Assembly (NCBI RefSeq): GCF_000720115.1
Contig: NZ_JOIR01000022.1
Location: forward strand, 112,288 to 176,287
Direction: 5' to 3'
From: Streptomyces sp. NRRL F-2580
Lineage (GTDB): Bacteria; Actinomycetota; Actinomycetes; Streptomycetales; Streptomycetaceae
Length of the DNA stretch: 64,000 nucleotides
Shown here one piece after another: positions 26,014-35,828 of the stretch (positions are counted from its first letter, which is position 1; every line of letters starts with the position of its first letter). The notes below the pieces were generated by a model that was given only the letters and a program-made list of their open reading frames with translations, ran no database searches and was not told the DNA's origin. Both the position numbers and the translations under genes were made by a program.

Positions 26014-27468
26014 TCAGGTGGTCGGGTGCAGCCGGGACGGGGAGAGCGGGGAACCGTGCGGGTCTCCCGCCACGTCCGCGAGGGCGCTGCCCGCGAGCCA
26101 GGTCCGCCAGTCCATGTTCCAGTCGCCGAAGCCGTTGTCGAAGGGGGCCATCTTCGCCCCGCCGCTGTTGACCACTTCCACGATGTCGCCTTCGCGGACG
26201 GTGTCGAAGAACCAGGCGGCGTCCTCGGTGCTCATGCCCGTGCAGCCGTGGCTGACGTTCTCCTCGCCCTGCGCCTCGACCGACCAGGGCGCGGCGTGGA
26301 TGTATTCGCCGCTCCAGGTCACGCGCGTCGCGTAGAGGACGGGCAGGTCGTAGAACTCCTTGGTGCCGGGCTGGATGCCGACGGTGTCCCCGCGCATCCG
26401 GACCTTGGGCTCCTTGCGCAGGACGACCTTGATTCCGCTGCGGGTCCGGAAGCCGGCCTTTCCGGTGGTCACGGGGATCGTCCTGATGATCCGGCCGTTG
26501 CGGCGTACGGTCATCCGGTGGGTGGCGGAGTCGGTGACGGCCTCGATCCGGTCCGCGATGGTGAACTGCACGTCGTCGGAGGGGCCTCCGTAGTGGTCCC
26601 CGAGCTCGACCCCGTCGAGACCGCTGCGCACGCGGACCACGGTGTGCGCGGGCCAGTACGTACGGGGCCGGTAGTGCAGGGTGGAGTCGTCGACCCAGTG
26701 CCAGGCTCCCTCGACGTGCGGCTCCGAGGTCACCTGCAGGGCCTGCTCCAGCCGGGCGCGGGCCGGGAGGTCGTCGGCGGGCACCGGCCGGCTGAGGGAG
26801 GCCGTCACGATCTCCCCGGCCCCGTACGTGCCGGGGCCGGGCCCGAACTCGGCCGTCAGCCTGCCGCCGTCCGCGGGCGGCGCGGTCCGGAAGGCCATGG
26901 TCACGCCGACCGGGGTTCCGCCCGCGTCCTGGGCGCCGACCTGCACGGTGTACGTCTCCCCCGCCCGCAGCGGCTCGGTGTTCAGCCAGCGCTCGCTGCG
27001 CGGGCCGAGCTCCCCGGCCAGATGGCGGCCGTGTCCGTCCTGCACGGTCACGTCCGTGAGGCGGCCGGAATCGGCGAGGGCGATCTCGAGCGGCCCGCCG
27101 GCGTCCGTGGGAAGCACCTGCTCCCGGGCGGCGCGCGCCGCGTCGCCCTCGTACAGGGCGGGCTCCTTCAGTACGGACCCCACCCCGCGGGCGGTGGCGA
27201 GCACCCGCTGCTCCTGCCAGCCGCTGCACAGTCCGGGCCGGAACATCCGTACCGCGCACCGCCCTCCGCCGGCCTCGTGGCCCTCCTTCAGCACCCTCCC
27301 GACCAGCAGCGTGACGGCTGCTTCCCGCTGCGGACCGGCGAGGGTCCGCTCCGTCGTGTCCGCATCGGGCGCCCGGCCCGGCGCTGCGGCGACGACCAGC
27401 ATGGCCCCCGTCACCGCAGCAACGGCGCCCCACGCCCTGGTCGGTCGTGTCCGTCGCATTCGTGGCAT
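26014..27468 (-). CDS. L,D-transpeptidase, exported
   Basis: The 484-residue product begins with a basic signal-type sequence (MRRTRPTRAWGAVAAVTGAM). Two Ig-like bacterial domains lie in the middle (about 190-340) and a YkuD catalytic domain follows (about 340-465). The catalytic block is SHGCTGMSTEDAAW, with Cys as nucleophile and the preceding His. The enzyme makes 3-3 peptidoglycan cross-links or anchors proteins. A Cys-containing pro-region (GRCAVRMFRPGLCSGW) is notable. ATG 27468 is the preferred start and ATG 27459 is possible. Confidence 0.93.
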   Translation of the reverse strand: MPRMRRTRPTRAWGAVAAVTGAMLVVAAAPGRAPDADTTERTLAGPQREAAVTLLVGRVLKEGHEAGGGRCAVRMFRPGLCSGWQEQRVLATARGVGSVLKEPALYEGDAARAAREQVLPTDAGGPLEIALADSGRLTDVTVQDGHGRHLAGELGPRSERWLNTEPLRAGETYTVQVGAQDAGGTPVGVTMAFRTAPPADGGRLTAEFGPGPGTYGAGEIVTASLSRPVPADDLPARARLEQALQVTSEPHVEGAWHWVDDSTLHYRPRTYWPAHTVVRVRSGLDGVELGDHYGGPSDDVQFTIADRIEAVTDSATHRMTVRRNGRIIRTIPVTTGKAGFRTRSGIKVVLRKEPKVRMRGDTVGIQPGTKEFYDLPVLYATRVTWSGEYIHAAPWSVEAQGEENVSHGCTGMSTEDAAWFFDTVREGDIVEVVNSGGAKMAPFDNGFGDWNMDWRTWLAGSALADVAGDPHGSPLSPSRLHPTT

Positions 27469-27612
27469 AGCCGTATCAAAGCGATGGAGGGCCAAAATTA
27501 TGATCATGGACTCGGCTCTGGGGCCGAACGGGCACCCCAAGAGAACTCGGACGGAGCACAACCCCTCGGCCGGCCCGACCGGTTACGGCCGTGTCGGGGC
27601 GCCGATACCCGG

Positions 27613-27641
27613 GTGACCCCGGACGGCCGGCCCCCGACAAT
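27613..27641 (+). promoter_or_regulatory. Leaderless-type promoter for GNAT gene
   Basis: GTGACC and GACAAT are 17 bp apart, and the -10 ends six bases before ATG 27648. No ribosome site is present. This is the layout of a leaderless transcript, common in Streptomyces. Confidence 0.4.
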
Positions 27642-27647
27642 GCGCCC

Positions 27648-28191
27648 ATGCCCATTCGCGCAGCACACTTGGACGAACTGACCGCCCTCCGGGACATCGA
27701 GAGGGCCGCCGGGATCGGCTTCCGGGACATCGGCATGGCGGAGATCGCCGACGACGAGCCGTTGACGCTCGGGGAGCTCGGCCGCTACCAGCGGGCCGCA
27801 ATGGCCTGGGTCTCGGTCGACGGTCCCGGTGCCGGCGCTGGCGCTGGCGCTGGCGCTGGCGCCGGGGTCCCGGTCGCGTACCTGATCGCCGATCGCGTCG
27901 ACGGCAACCTCCACGTCGAGCAGGTGTCCGTACATCCGGACCGTGCGCGCCGCGGAATCGGCCGGTCCCTGCTGGAGCACCTGGCCGGCCTCGCGGCGCG
28001 CGAGGGGGTACCCGCCCTGACGCTCACCACCTTCACCGAAGTGCCGTGGAACGCCCCGTACTACGCGCGCTGCGGCTTCCGGCTGCTGGACGACGGCGGA
28101 GCTCACTCCCGGCCTGCGGGAGATCCGCGCCCGCGAGTCGGAACACGGCCTGGACCGGTGGCCCCGCGCCTGCATGCGGCGCGACCTGTGA
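27648..28191 (+). pseudogene. GNAT acetyltransferase with C-terminal frameshift
   Basis: The first 150 residues are a GNAT domain: [40 protein letters not shown] (acetyl-CoA pyrophosphate loop RRGIG), and [15 protein letters not shown]. Near 28100 the sequence GACGACGGCGGAGCTC has one G too many. The normal ending ([27 protein letters not shown]) continues in the next frame to a stop at 28189-28191. As written, the frame adds an unrelated tail ending at 28214. Bases 27829-27862 are a GGCGCT hexamer repeat that encodes a Gly-Ala run. The enzyme may be inactive or the base may be an assembly error. Confidence 0.8.
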
Positions 28192-28305
28192 CGGCCCCGC
28201 CCTCGCGCCCGTGACCTCGCCCCCCTGCCGAGGCCGCGCGCCCTCCTTCTTCGCCGAGCGCGAACCCGCGGTCCTCCGGTGCTCCCGCTGTGCTGAAGTG
28301 GGCGG

Positions 28306-29316
28306 ATGGAACTCTTGATACTGGGTGGGACGGCGTGGCTGGGCCGTGAGATCGCAGGGCAGGCGCTGGGGCGCGGGCACGACGTGACGTGCCTGGCGCG
28401 CGGCGAGAGCGGGAGCGTCGTGCCCGGAGCACGGCTGGTGGCGGCGGACCGGAAGCAGGACTCCGCCTACGCCGGCCTGCTCGACCGCGACTGGGACGCC
28501 GTGATCGAGGTGTCGTGGCAGCCGGCCTTCGTCCGCGGCGCGCTCCGCGCCCTGGCGGGGCGGGCCCGGCACTGGACCTACGTCTCCTCCGTCAGCGCCT
28601 ACGCCGACCACGGCACGGTCGGCGCCGACGAGTCGGCCGCGCTGCTGGCCCCGGCCGACGGCCAGTACGTCGAACGGGACGAGTACGGGGAGGCGAAGGT
28701 CGCCTGCGAAGCGGCTTCGCGCGCGGCGGTCGGGGACCGGCTCGTCGTCGCCCGGGCCGGCCTGATCGGCGGACCCGGCGACCACAGCGGGCGTACGGGG
28801 TACTGGGTGGCCCGCTCCGCCCGCGAGGTGGACCAGCCCATGCTCGTACCGCACTCCCCCGGGCTGCCGACCCAGACGGTCGACGTGCGCGACCTCGCGG
28901 GCTGGCTGCTGGACCTCGCGGAGCGGGGATCCACCGGGACCTTCGACGCCGTCGGGCCGGTCGTCCCCTTCGACGAGTGGGTCGAGCTGTCGCGGCGCGT
29001 GGCCGGCCACGGCGGCCCGGTGGCGACGGCGGACCCGCAGTGGCTCCTCGATCAGGGGGTGGGGCAGTTCATGGGTCCCGAGTCGCTGGCCATGTGGATG
29101 ACGGATCCGCAGTGGGCGGGCTTCTCCGCACGCAGCGGGGCCGCCGCGCGGGCGGCCGGGCTGCGCCACCGCCCGCGCGTGGAGATGCTGGAGGCCCTCC
29201 TGCGGTGGGAGCGCGCCGAGGGGCTGGACCGCTCCCGGCGGGCCGGCCTGAGCACGGCCCGCGAGCGCGAGCTGCTCACCGCGCTCGCCGACCGGCTGTC
29301 GACCACAGGTCAGTGA
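28306..29316 (+). CDS. NAD-dependent epimerase/reductase (SDR)
   Basis: The 336-residue product starts [17 protein letters not shown], an atypical Rossmann motif of the isoflavone-reductase/epimerase type. It has [14 protein letters not shown] and a YGEAK motif for the catalytic Tyr-Lys. Relatives are annotated as reductases or epimerases of unknown substrate. The last 100 residues form a helical cap. The start is the only sensible one before the Rossmann strand. Confidence 0.88.
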   Translation: MELLILGGTAWLGREIAGQALGRGHDVTCLARGESGSVVPGARLVAADRKQDSAYAGLLDRDWDAVIEVSWQPAFVRGALRALAGRARHWTYVSSVSAYADHGTVGADESAALLAPADGQYVERDEYGEAKVACEAASRAAVGDRLVVARAGLIGGPGDHSGRTGYWVARSAREVDQPMLVPHSPGLPTQTVDVRDLAGWLLDLAERGSTGTFDAVGPVVPFDEWVELSRRVAGHGGPVATADPQWLLDQGVGQFMGPESLAMWMTDPQWAGFSARSGAAARAAGLRHRPRVEMLEALLRWERAEGLDRSRRAGLSTARERELLTALADRLSTTGQ

Positions 29317-29913
29317 TCTTGCAGGCACACAGTCGATCTCACCGCTCGACGGCTCGGCCCACCCACGGGCCGGGAGGCCGGACCCCGTCAGGGCGCCGGG
29401 GTGCGGGGATTGCGCAGCCAGAGCAACCATCCCGCCTCGCCGGCTGCCGCTGCGAACAGGAGGGTGATGGAGGGGGAGGTGGGTACGTTCCGCACGATGC
29501 CGGTGAGGCACACAGCGAGGACCAGAACTCCGAAAGTCCGGCACCAGCGAGTTGGCCCGGAACGGATCACCACGCGCCCAGGTACGGGGCCAGAACCGGC
29601 GGAAGGCCACAACCCCAGCCCACAGCGCCCTCCAGACCGCCACGGTGACCGGCCCCCTGGTGAAGCCGGTACCGCCGAGCAGCGAGCCGGTCACGGCGGC
29701 TTGGCGAGCACGGCCACTGCGGTGACCTCCAGAGCAACGACGCCAAGCACGGCACGGTCCGGGTCGAACGCACAGGCTGTACGCGCGTCCTGGACGGCTT
29801 CGGAGCGATAGCCGGATGCGAATCAGCGCGCGGACCCCTTCGGTTTGCGCACCACCGTCTGTGCCGGACAGCGCACGGACGGCTTGGTCCAGGCGGTGAA
29901 GCAGTCGGCACCG
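29317..29913. other. Stretch without a firm gene
   Basis: The only candidate is a minus-strand frame at 29388-29573 with one or two hydrophobic helices (VLVLAVCLTGIVRNVP, ITLLFAAAAGEAGWLLWL), which could be a small membrane protein started by GTG. It has no good ribosome site. The rest seems to be decayed sequence. Confidence 0.3.
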
Positions 29914-30354
29914 CCAGCCCGAGACCGACGCCGTCCGCGCCGGGTATCTGGAGGGCCGGTCCATCGCCGCCCTGGCCCGCGGACACGACGTCAGTCGCGG
30001 CGCCATCCGCACGGCCGTCGCCGACCTCATGCCCGAACACGTCGTAACAGACGCAGGCCCCCGGCCCCGGAGCTGCCGGTCGCCCTCGACATGCCGGGCA
30101 AGGTCGCCGACTTCCTCCGCGCGACCGGGCTGGACGACGCTGAGCGGGCCGCGATCGACCACGGCGTGACCGTACGACGCCGCCAGGGCTACACATCGCG
30201 CGTCAGCGCCAGACCCACCGTCCACCGCGAACTCCTCGCCCACTGCCAGCCCTTCAACGGCGCCCCGGGCACTTCGGCGATCCCGGCACAGCGCAAAGCC
30301 CGCGGCGAGTACGAGAACCACGTCAACGCCCTCCCGGCTGCCAGCCCGGGTTGA
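29914..30354 (+). pseudogene. HTH protein remnant, frameshifted
   Basis: The first frame encodes a helix-turn-helix (AGYLEGRSIAALARGHDVSR, GAIRTAVADLMPEHV). After a frameshift near 30045 a second frame continues with PELPVALDMPGKVADFLRAT, DHGVTVRRRQGYTSRVSA and PTVHRELLAHCQPF, ending RKARGEYENHVNAL. The whole resembles an accessory-element DNA-binding protein of Streptomyces, whose HTH part looks like a recombinase or Hin-type domain. No function can be named. No start codon or ribosome site is evident. Confidence 0.55.
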
Positions 30355-30676
30355 GCGGACCGAGCACCGCATCCGCCAAGATCAAGTACTGGCGGCTTTT
30401 GGGCTCACCTCGGCGCTACCCCGCACACGGTCCGGGAAACTGCCGACCGGAGTGGCCGGCAGTCGGTCGCGCCGTCAGCCTGCGGACCCTGACCGGTTGC
30501 GCCATCCCGCCTCCGCCCGCTGGCTGGAAGCGTCGTCACTTCCAACCAACACGACAAGCAACCCGGCAAAGGTTCGCGGTCACAGCACTAGCGGGCGCCC
30601 CCGCGCCACCCCCTGGGTGCCCAGGCGCCTCTGTGGCGAGGGCGTGATCGGCACTCGGCGGGACGCTGGCACCAGG

Positions 30677-31357
30677 TCAGCGGGGGCGTTGCGGGACCAG
30701 GCCGGCCTCGTACGCGGAGATGGCCGCCTCCACCCGGTTGCGCGCGCCCAGCTTCGCGAGCACCGCGCTGACGTGCGCCTTCACCGTGCCCTCGACCAGG
30801 TGCAGCCGGCTCGCGATCTCCGCGTTGGACAGTCCCGTCCCGAGTCCGGCCAGCACCTCGCGCTCCCGTTCCGTGAGCCGCTCCAGCGAGCGGTGAGGAT
30901 GCGCTGCCCGGTGCGCGCGCAGCGCGGCGATGACTCGGCCGGCGACCCGGGGGGACAGGTAGGCACCGCCGGCTCCCACCGCCCGTACCCCGTTGAGCAG
31001 TTCCCTCGGGTCGTCCGCCTTCAGCAGGAAGCCGTCGGCGCCTTCCTCCAGGGCCCGGGTGACGTACTCGTCCTGACCGAAGGTCGTCAGCATGATCACA
31101 CCGACCGCCGTCGGTTCTCGGTGGAGCCGCGCCGCTGCCGTCAGCCCGTCCAAGCCTGGCATCTGGATGTCCAACAGGACCACGTCCGGCCGGTACCGCG
31201 CGGCGAGCGCGATGGCCTCGTGCCCATCACCTGCCTCGGCGACCACCTCGACGTGCGGGTCCCTGGCGAGGATGGCCCGGATACCCGCCCGGACCATCGC
31301 CTCGTCGTCAGCCACCAGGACCCGGACCGGTCGGCTGCTCGGTGTCGTCTCTTCCAC
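30677..31357 (-). CDS. NarL/LuxR-family response regulator
   Basis: The 226-residue product has a receiver domain with the phosphorylated Asp63 (VLLDIQMPG) and a LuxR HTH at about 158-220 (LTEREREVLAGLGTGLSNAE, LVEGTVKAHVSAVLAKLG). It is divergent from an ABC transporter followed by a HisKA_3 kinase gene. It is the natural partner of that kinase, although the two are split by the transporter genes and lie on opposite strands. GTG 31357 is an uncertain start. Confidence 0.92.
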   Translation of the reverse strand: MEETTPSSRPVRVLVADDEAMVRAGIRAILARDPHVEVVAEAGDGHEAIALAARYRPDVVLLDIQMPGLDGLTAAARLHREPTAVGVIMLTTFGQDEYVTRALEEGADGFLLKADDPRELLNGVRAVGAGGAYLSPRVAGRVIAALRAHRAAHPHRSLERLTEREREVLAGLGTGLSNAEIASRLHLVEGTVKAHVSAVLAKLGARNRVEAAISAYEAGLVPQRPR

Positions 31358-31621
31358 GCGGCGAGCCTACGGCCGACGCACCACCGTGCGAACGGCAAGC
31401 CCCACAGATCCGCCCCGGGTCGGGGCACACCCCCGACGAAAGGCAGGACGCCGCTGCCGTTCGGCCAATGGGCGCCGGCGCCACGGACTCCTAGCGTCGA
31501 TTCCATGCGGGAAACGAGGCGGCCACACCCGGGCCAGGCCCACCACGCGTCGGTCGGTGCGCGCCACCGCCGACTCCCGCGGGCTGTATTCCGCGATCCA
31601 CGACCGACATGAAGGAACTCC

Positions 31622-32623
31622 GTGATCACCCTCCAAGGACTTACCAAACGCTATGGCGGCACCCTCGCCGTGGACGACCTGACACTCGACGTCCAGGCCG
31701 GCCGCGTGACCGGCTTCCTCGGCCCCAACGGGGCCGGGAAGTCCACCACGATGCGCATGATCCTGGGCCTGGACCACCCCACCCGCGGGCGGGCCCTGAT
31801 CGCCGGCCGGCCTTACGCGGACCTGCGACGGCCGCTGTGCGCCGTCGGCGCGATGCTCGACGCCCGGGCCGTCCACCCGGCTCGTTCCGGCCGCACGCAC
31901 CTCGTCGCCCAGGCCAGGGCCAACGGCATCCCGCTGCGCCGCGTGGACGAGGTGCTGGAGACGGTGGGCCTGACCAAGGCGGCCCGCCGGCCGGCGGGCA
32001 CGTACTCACTCGGCATGAGCGGGCGACTCGGGGTGGCGGGCGCCCTGCTCGGCGATCCTCCGGTACTCGTCCTGGACGAGCCGGTCAACGGCCTCGACCC
32101 GGACGGGGTGCGCTGGATCCGCCGGCTCGTCCGTGACCAGGCGGCGGAAGGACGCACCGTGTTCCTCTCCAGCCACCTGATGAGCGAGATGCAGCTGACG
32201 GCCGACCACCTCGTCGTCATCGGACGGGGCCGGCTGCTGAGCGACACCTCCATGACCGAGTTCCTCGCTGCCGCCTCTCCCGCGTCGGCGCGCGCCGTGG
32301 TGCCCGACCCCGGGGAGCGGGCGACGCTGGTCCGTCGCCTGATGACGGCTGACGGGGTGAGTGTCGAGACGTCCGCGTCCGGCGAACTCACCGTCGAGGG
32401 CCGCACCGCCGCCGAGATCGGCGACCTGGCCCACCACTGCCAGGTCCGGTTGCACCAGCTGACCGACGTCCGGGTCTCGCTGGAGCAGGCGTACATGGAC
32501 CTGACCGCGCGCAGCATCGAGTACACGACGGGCGGCAGAGGCGCGGACACGACCGACGCGGGCGCGATTGACGCGGGCACGACCGACGCCGCCGCGGCGC
32601 CGAACGAAGGGGGACGACAGTGA
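31622..32623 (+). CDS. ABC transporter ATP-binding protein
   Basis: The 333-residue product has Walker A GPNGAGKSTT, a degenerate signature YSLGMSGRLG in place of LSGGQ, Walker B VLVLDEPVNGLDPDG and the switch His in SSHLMSE. It belongs to the bacitracin/lantibiotic-type or ABC-2 exporters (DrrA/CcmA-like). AAGGA lies six bases before GTG 31622. A low-complexity Thr/Ala/Asp tail (about 300-333) precedes a GTGA overlap with the permease gene. Confidence 0.93.
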   Translation: MITLQGLTKRYGGTLAVDDLTLDVQAGRVTGFLGPNGAGKSTTMRMILGLDHPTRGRALIAGRPYADLRRPLCAVGAMLDARAVHPARSGRTHLVAQARANGIPLRRVDEVLETVGLTKAARRPAGTYSLGMSGRLGVAGALLGDPPVLVLDEPVNGLDPDGVRWIRRLVRDQAAEGRTVFLSSHLMSEMQLTADHLVVIGRGRLLSDTSMTEFLAAASPASARAVVPDPGERATLVRRLMTADGVSVETSASGELTVEGRTAAEIGDLAHHCQVRLHQLTDVRVSLEQAYMDLTARSIEYTTGGRGADTTDAGAIDAGTTDAAAAPNEGGRQ

Positions 32624-33438
32624 CCACGACGACGACACCCGACAGGCGGACGGCCCCGCCCCGGGCCGTGCCCGACACCCCCGGCCGGGGCACACCCGGT
32701 GGCTTCGCCGGGGCGATCGCCTCCGAATGGACCAAACTGTGGTCCGTCCGGGCCCCTTATCTCTGCCTTCTGGCGGGCCTCGCGATCACCGGCGTCTTCA
32801 CCTACTACTACGCCTCGATCGCCCGCATCAACGGGCATCCGATCCAGCCCGTAGGGAACGCGGCGGCCTCCTCCGCCGTCCTTGCCCAGTTCGCCGTCGT
32901 CGTCCTGGCCACGGTCGCGGTGACCTCCGAATACTCGACGGGGAGTGTGCGGGCTTCGCTGCTGTGGGTGCCCCGGCGGCATCGGGTCCAGGCGGCGAAG
33001 GCACTGGTGGCGGCCGTGGTCGCGTTCGTCGCCGGCACCACGTTCGCCGTCGTGGGCACGGCGGTGGCCTGGGTGGCGTTCGACGGGCGTGCTTCCTTCG
33101 AGGCAGGCCCGAGCCTCCGGCAGGTCCTCGCGGTCGGTCTCTATCAGGCGTTGGTCGCCGTCCTGACCGTCGGGGTGGCGTTCGCCACGCGCCATCCGGC
33201 CGGCGCGCTCTCGATCCTCGTCACACTCCTGTGGGCACTGCCGAGCGTGCTCCTGGGGCTCGGAGGGCCGACGCTCGCGGACGTCAACGACCATCTGCCG
33301 CACGGATCCGGAGACCGCTTCATGCGCATCGGCGCCGAGGCCCCGTACGCGCCGGCGACGTCGGTCCTGATCGTGGCTGCGTGGGCCGCGACCGCGCACC
33401 TGATCGGCCTGTACGTCCTGCGCCGCCGGGACGCCTGA
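32620..33438 (+). CDS. ABC-2-type transporter permease
   Basis: The 272-residue product has a low-complexity N-terminus (MTTTTTPDRR) and about six membrane helices, beginning APYLCLLAGLAITGVFTYYY. The gene overlaps the ATPase gene by GTGA. The two make a heteromeric ABC-2 exporter. The substrate is unknown, but pairing with a two-component system suggests export or resistance to an envelope-active compound. Confidence 0.9.
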   Translation: MTTTTTPDRRTAPPRAVPDTPGRGTPGGFAGAIASEWTKLWSVRAPYLCLLAGLAITGVFTYYYASIARINGHPIQPVGNAAASSAVLAQFAVVVLATVAVTSEYSTGSVRASLLWVPRRHRVQAAKALVAAVVAFVAGTTFAVVGTAVAWVAFDGRASFEAGPSLRQVLAVGLYQALVAVLTVGVAFATRHPAGALSILVTLLWALPSVLLGLGGPTLADVNDHLPHGSGDRFMRIGAEAPYAPATSVLIVAAWAATAHLIGLYVLRRRDA

Positions 33439-33559
33439 CCCCGCGTCGGAACCCGCTCGGACGCCCTCACCGTGCCCACCCCCTCGTCGGGCGTCCGGCC
33501 CGTCCCACAGAATCGACCGGGCAAGTGAGGACATCCATCGAAAGGACAGTCGACGCGCC

Positions 33560-35254
33560 ATGCTGCACACGCGCATACCCCCAGCCAGGTCCATGGGCGG
33601 CGACGTGGCCCTGTGGGGCGTGCTCGCAGCCGCCACCGGCTACGGGTTCAGGGAAGCGGGCGCAGCCTCGCTGGTCTGGGACCTGCTCCTCCCGTTGGCC
33701 GTCCTGGCGGCAGCCGTGCCGCTGTCCCGCCGCCGATCGGGGGCCGCGGTCGTCCTGGTCAACGGGCTGTGCGCGCTGGGCATGGCCGACTCCGCGACCC
33801 CCGCCAACGCCCACGTCCTGTCGCTGGCCGTCCTGAGTTGTCTGCTGGGCGCCCGGGTCGCCGCGGCACGGCGCCCCCTCCTGGTGCTCGCCGGGTGCCT
33901 CGCGGCCGATCTTGCGATGTGCGCGGTGCTGCGGGCGCAGTCCGTGTGGTGGTTCTACGCGTTGACCGTGCTGCCCGCCGCCCTTCTGCTGCCTTGGCTG
34001 GCCGGCCGGCACTGGCGTGGCCGACGCGAACTCGTGCGGGAGGGCTGGCGGCTGGCCCGGAGCCTGGAAGAGCGGCAACACCTGGTTGCGGAGCGGGCGC
34101 GGCTGACCGAACGCGCGGACATCGCGGCCGACATGCACGACTCCCTCGGCCACGCCTTGAGCCTGGTCGCCCTGCGCGCCGGGGCTCTGGAACTCTCCCC
34201 GGACCTCACCGACCGTGACCGCACCGACCTCGCCGATCTGCGCGGGACGATCGCGGACGCCGTGGAGCAACTGCGGGAGACCGTCGCCGTCCTGCACGAC
34301 CGGCCCGGAACGGAAACGGGTGCGGGCCTGCCTGTCAACGACACCGTCGAGGACCTCCTTGGACGGGCGGTCGCCTCCGGGGTGCCGGTCCGCTGTGAGG
34401 TGCGCGGGGCGGCGCCCTCGCTGTCCCCGCTGGTCGAACGCGGGATGTACCGGGTGGTGCAGGAGGCCCTCACCAACGCCGTGAAGCACGCGCCGGACGG
34501 TGCGATCCGGGTGCGGATCACACACGAGGCGGACCTTACCCGCGTGAGCGTCGTGAACGCCGCCCCGCCGACTGACGGACCGGTGCACGCGGCCGAAGGC
34601 CCGACGGTCGGCGTCGGCCGCCGGGGCCTGACGGGGCTTCGGGAGCGGGTGGCGGTCCTCGGGGGCTCCTTGCGGACCGGCCCGTATCAGGGCGGGTTCC
34701 GCGTCACCGCCGTCCTCCCGCACCAGGCCACGTCCCGCCCGGGGACACCAGCGCCAAGACCCGGTACGACGCCCGGAATGCAGTCCTGGACCCGAGGGCG
34801 GCACACCGGGTCCGCGTTGCCGTCCGGGACCGCTCCCCACCGGGCCCCGGGCACGGACGCCGTCACACCGGAGTCCGCCAGGCGGCTCGCCTACGTACGG
34901 AGCGCCGTCCGCCGCCGCTCCGTCGCCGCCTTCGCGGCGCCCGTCGCCGCAGCCGCCTTCTTCGTGCCCGCCGCCGTCTACCTGGCCTGGCAACTGACGA
35001 CGAGCGTGCTGCCGCCATCCCGGTTCGACGAGCTGACCACCGGCCGGCCGCGTGCCGAACTCGCCCCTCTGCTGCCGGCCCGCGCGTACCCCTACCCGCC
35101 CGACCACGCCCGTTCCGCACCCCGGCCGCCCGGCGCCACGTGCCAGTTCTACCGTTCCGGCCGCGACCTGTTGGACCAGGTCGACCTCTACCGGCTCTGC
35201 TGGTCCGACAACATGCTGGTGGTGAAGGACACTGTGCCCTCAAGCCGGCCCTGA
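33560..35254 (+). CDS. HisKA_3 sensor histidine kinase with C-terminal membrane anchor and exported domain
   Basis: The 564-residue product has four or five N-terminal membrane helices (about 15-150), a HisKA_3 H box (MHDSLGHALSLVALRAG, His193) and an HATPase domain with N box VVQEALTNAVKHA. After the catalytic domain come a low-complexity linker and a further hydrophobic helix (VAAFAAPVAAAAFFVPAAVY, about 455-480). About 85 exported residues follow, with FDELTTGRPRAELAPLLPAR, two cysteines (GATCQFYRS, YRLCWSD) and a VKD ending. Kinases of this family normally end after the HATPase. It follows the ABC genes by 121 bp and probably signals to the divergent regulator at 30677. Confidence 0.9.
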   Translation: MLHTRIPPARSMGGDVALWGVLAAATGYGFREAGAASLVWDLLLPLAVLAAAVPLSRRRSGAAVVLVNGLCALGMADSATPANAHVLSLAVLSCLLGARVAAARRPLLVLAGCLAADLAMCAVLRAQSVWWFYALTVLPAALLLPWLAGRHWRGRRELVREGWRLARSLEERQHLVAERARLTERADIAADMHDSLGHALSLVALRAGALELSPDLTDRDRTDLADLRGTIADAVEQLRETVAVLHDRPGTETGAGLPVNDTVEDLLGRAVASGVPVRCEVRGAAPSLSPLVERGMYRVVQEALTNAVKHAPDGAIRVRITHEADLTRVSVVNAAPPTDGPVHAAEGPTVGVGRRGLTGLRERVAVLGGSLRTGPYQGGFRVTAVLPHQATSRPGTPAPRPGTTPGMQSWTRGRHTGSALPSGTAPHRAPGTDAVTPESARRLAYVRSAVRRRSVAAFAAPVAAAAFFVPAAVYLAWQLTTSVLPPSRFDELTTGRPRAELAPLLPARAYPYPPDHARSAPRPPGATCQFYRSGRDLLDQVDLYRLCWSDNMLVVKDTVPSSRP

Positions 35255-35800
35255 CCACCCGTCGGTGCGCCACAGGCGGGCGTCGCCGATGTCGGCGATC
35301 CGCGGGGAGAACCGGTAGCCGCAGATCGCGAACAGCCCGAACACGATGTCGGAGTACGAGGCGGTGTCGGTCTCCGGCTTCGGTCCGCCGTCCCGGTTGT
35401 GGAGCGCGTCCAGGATGAACAGACAGTCGCGCAGGGTACCGGGGACCACGACGCCGCCCAGGCCCATGACCTGGTCGTTGACGACGTTCAGCCAGGTCGC
35501 GCCCTTGTGTCGCAGCCCGAAGCACTTCGGGCTGTACATGGCGTGCAGCGACTGCACCGGCACTGTGAAGCGGACCCCGTCGGCGGACGCGACCAGCCCG
35601 CCGCCCCACGCGCGCACCACGTCAATGCCACGCTGGGCGTCGATCAGCATCCCGTTCGCCGCGCTGATGGTCTCCGCGCGCAGGTAGCCCCGGCCGACCG
35701 GGACCCGTCGGCCCCGGGTCAGCGCGGGCACGTTCGACTTCACCACAGGGGTCAGCCCCACGTTGCACGCCTCCGACAACAGCAGGGGCGCACATGCTCG
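35240..35800 (-). pseudogene. Tn3-family transposase C-terminal remnant
   Basis: The minus strand encodes the C-terminal catalytic region of a Tn3-type transposase: PLLLSEACNVGLTPVVKSN, VGRGYLRAETISAANGMLID, WGGGLVASADGVRFTVPVQS, KGATWLNVVNDQVMGLGGVV and FGLFAICGYRFSPRIADIGD. About 185 of some 1,000 residues remain. It ends in the last codons of the kinase gene on the opposite strand and starts abruptly near 35800. No terminal inverted repeat is present. Confidence 0.88.
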
Positions 35801-35828
35801 GCTCGAATTCCCCCGCGGCGGGCGGTCG

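Noticed and set aside
33467..35107. Minus-strand frame of about 545 codons opposite the histidine kinase
   Set aside because: Shadow frame. The plus strand has the H box, N box and membrane helices.
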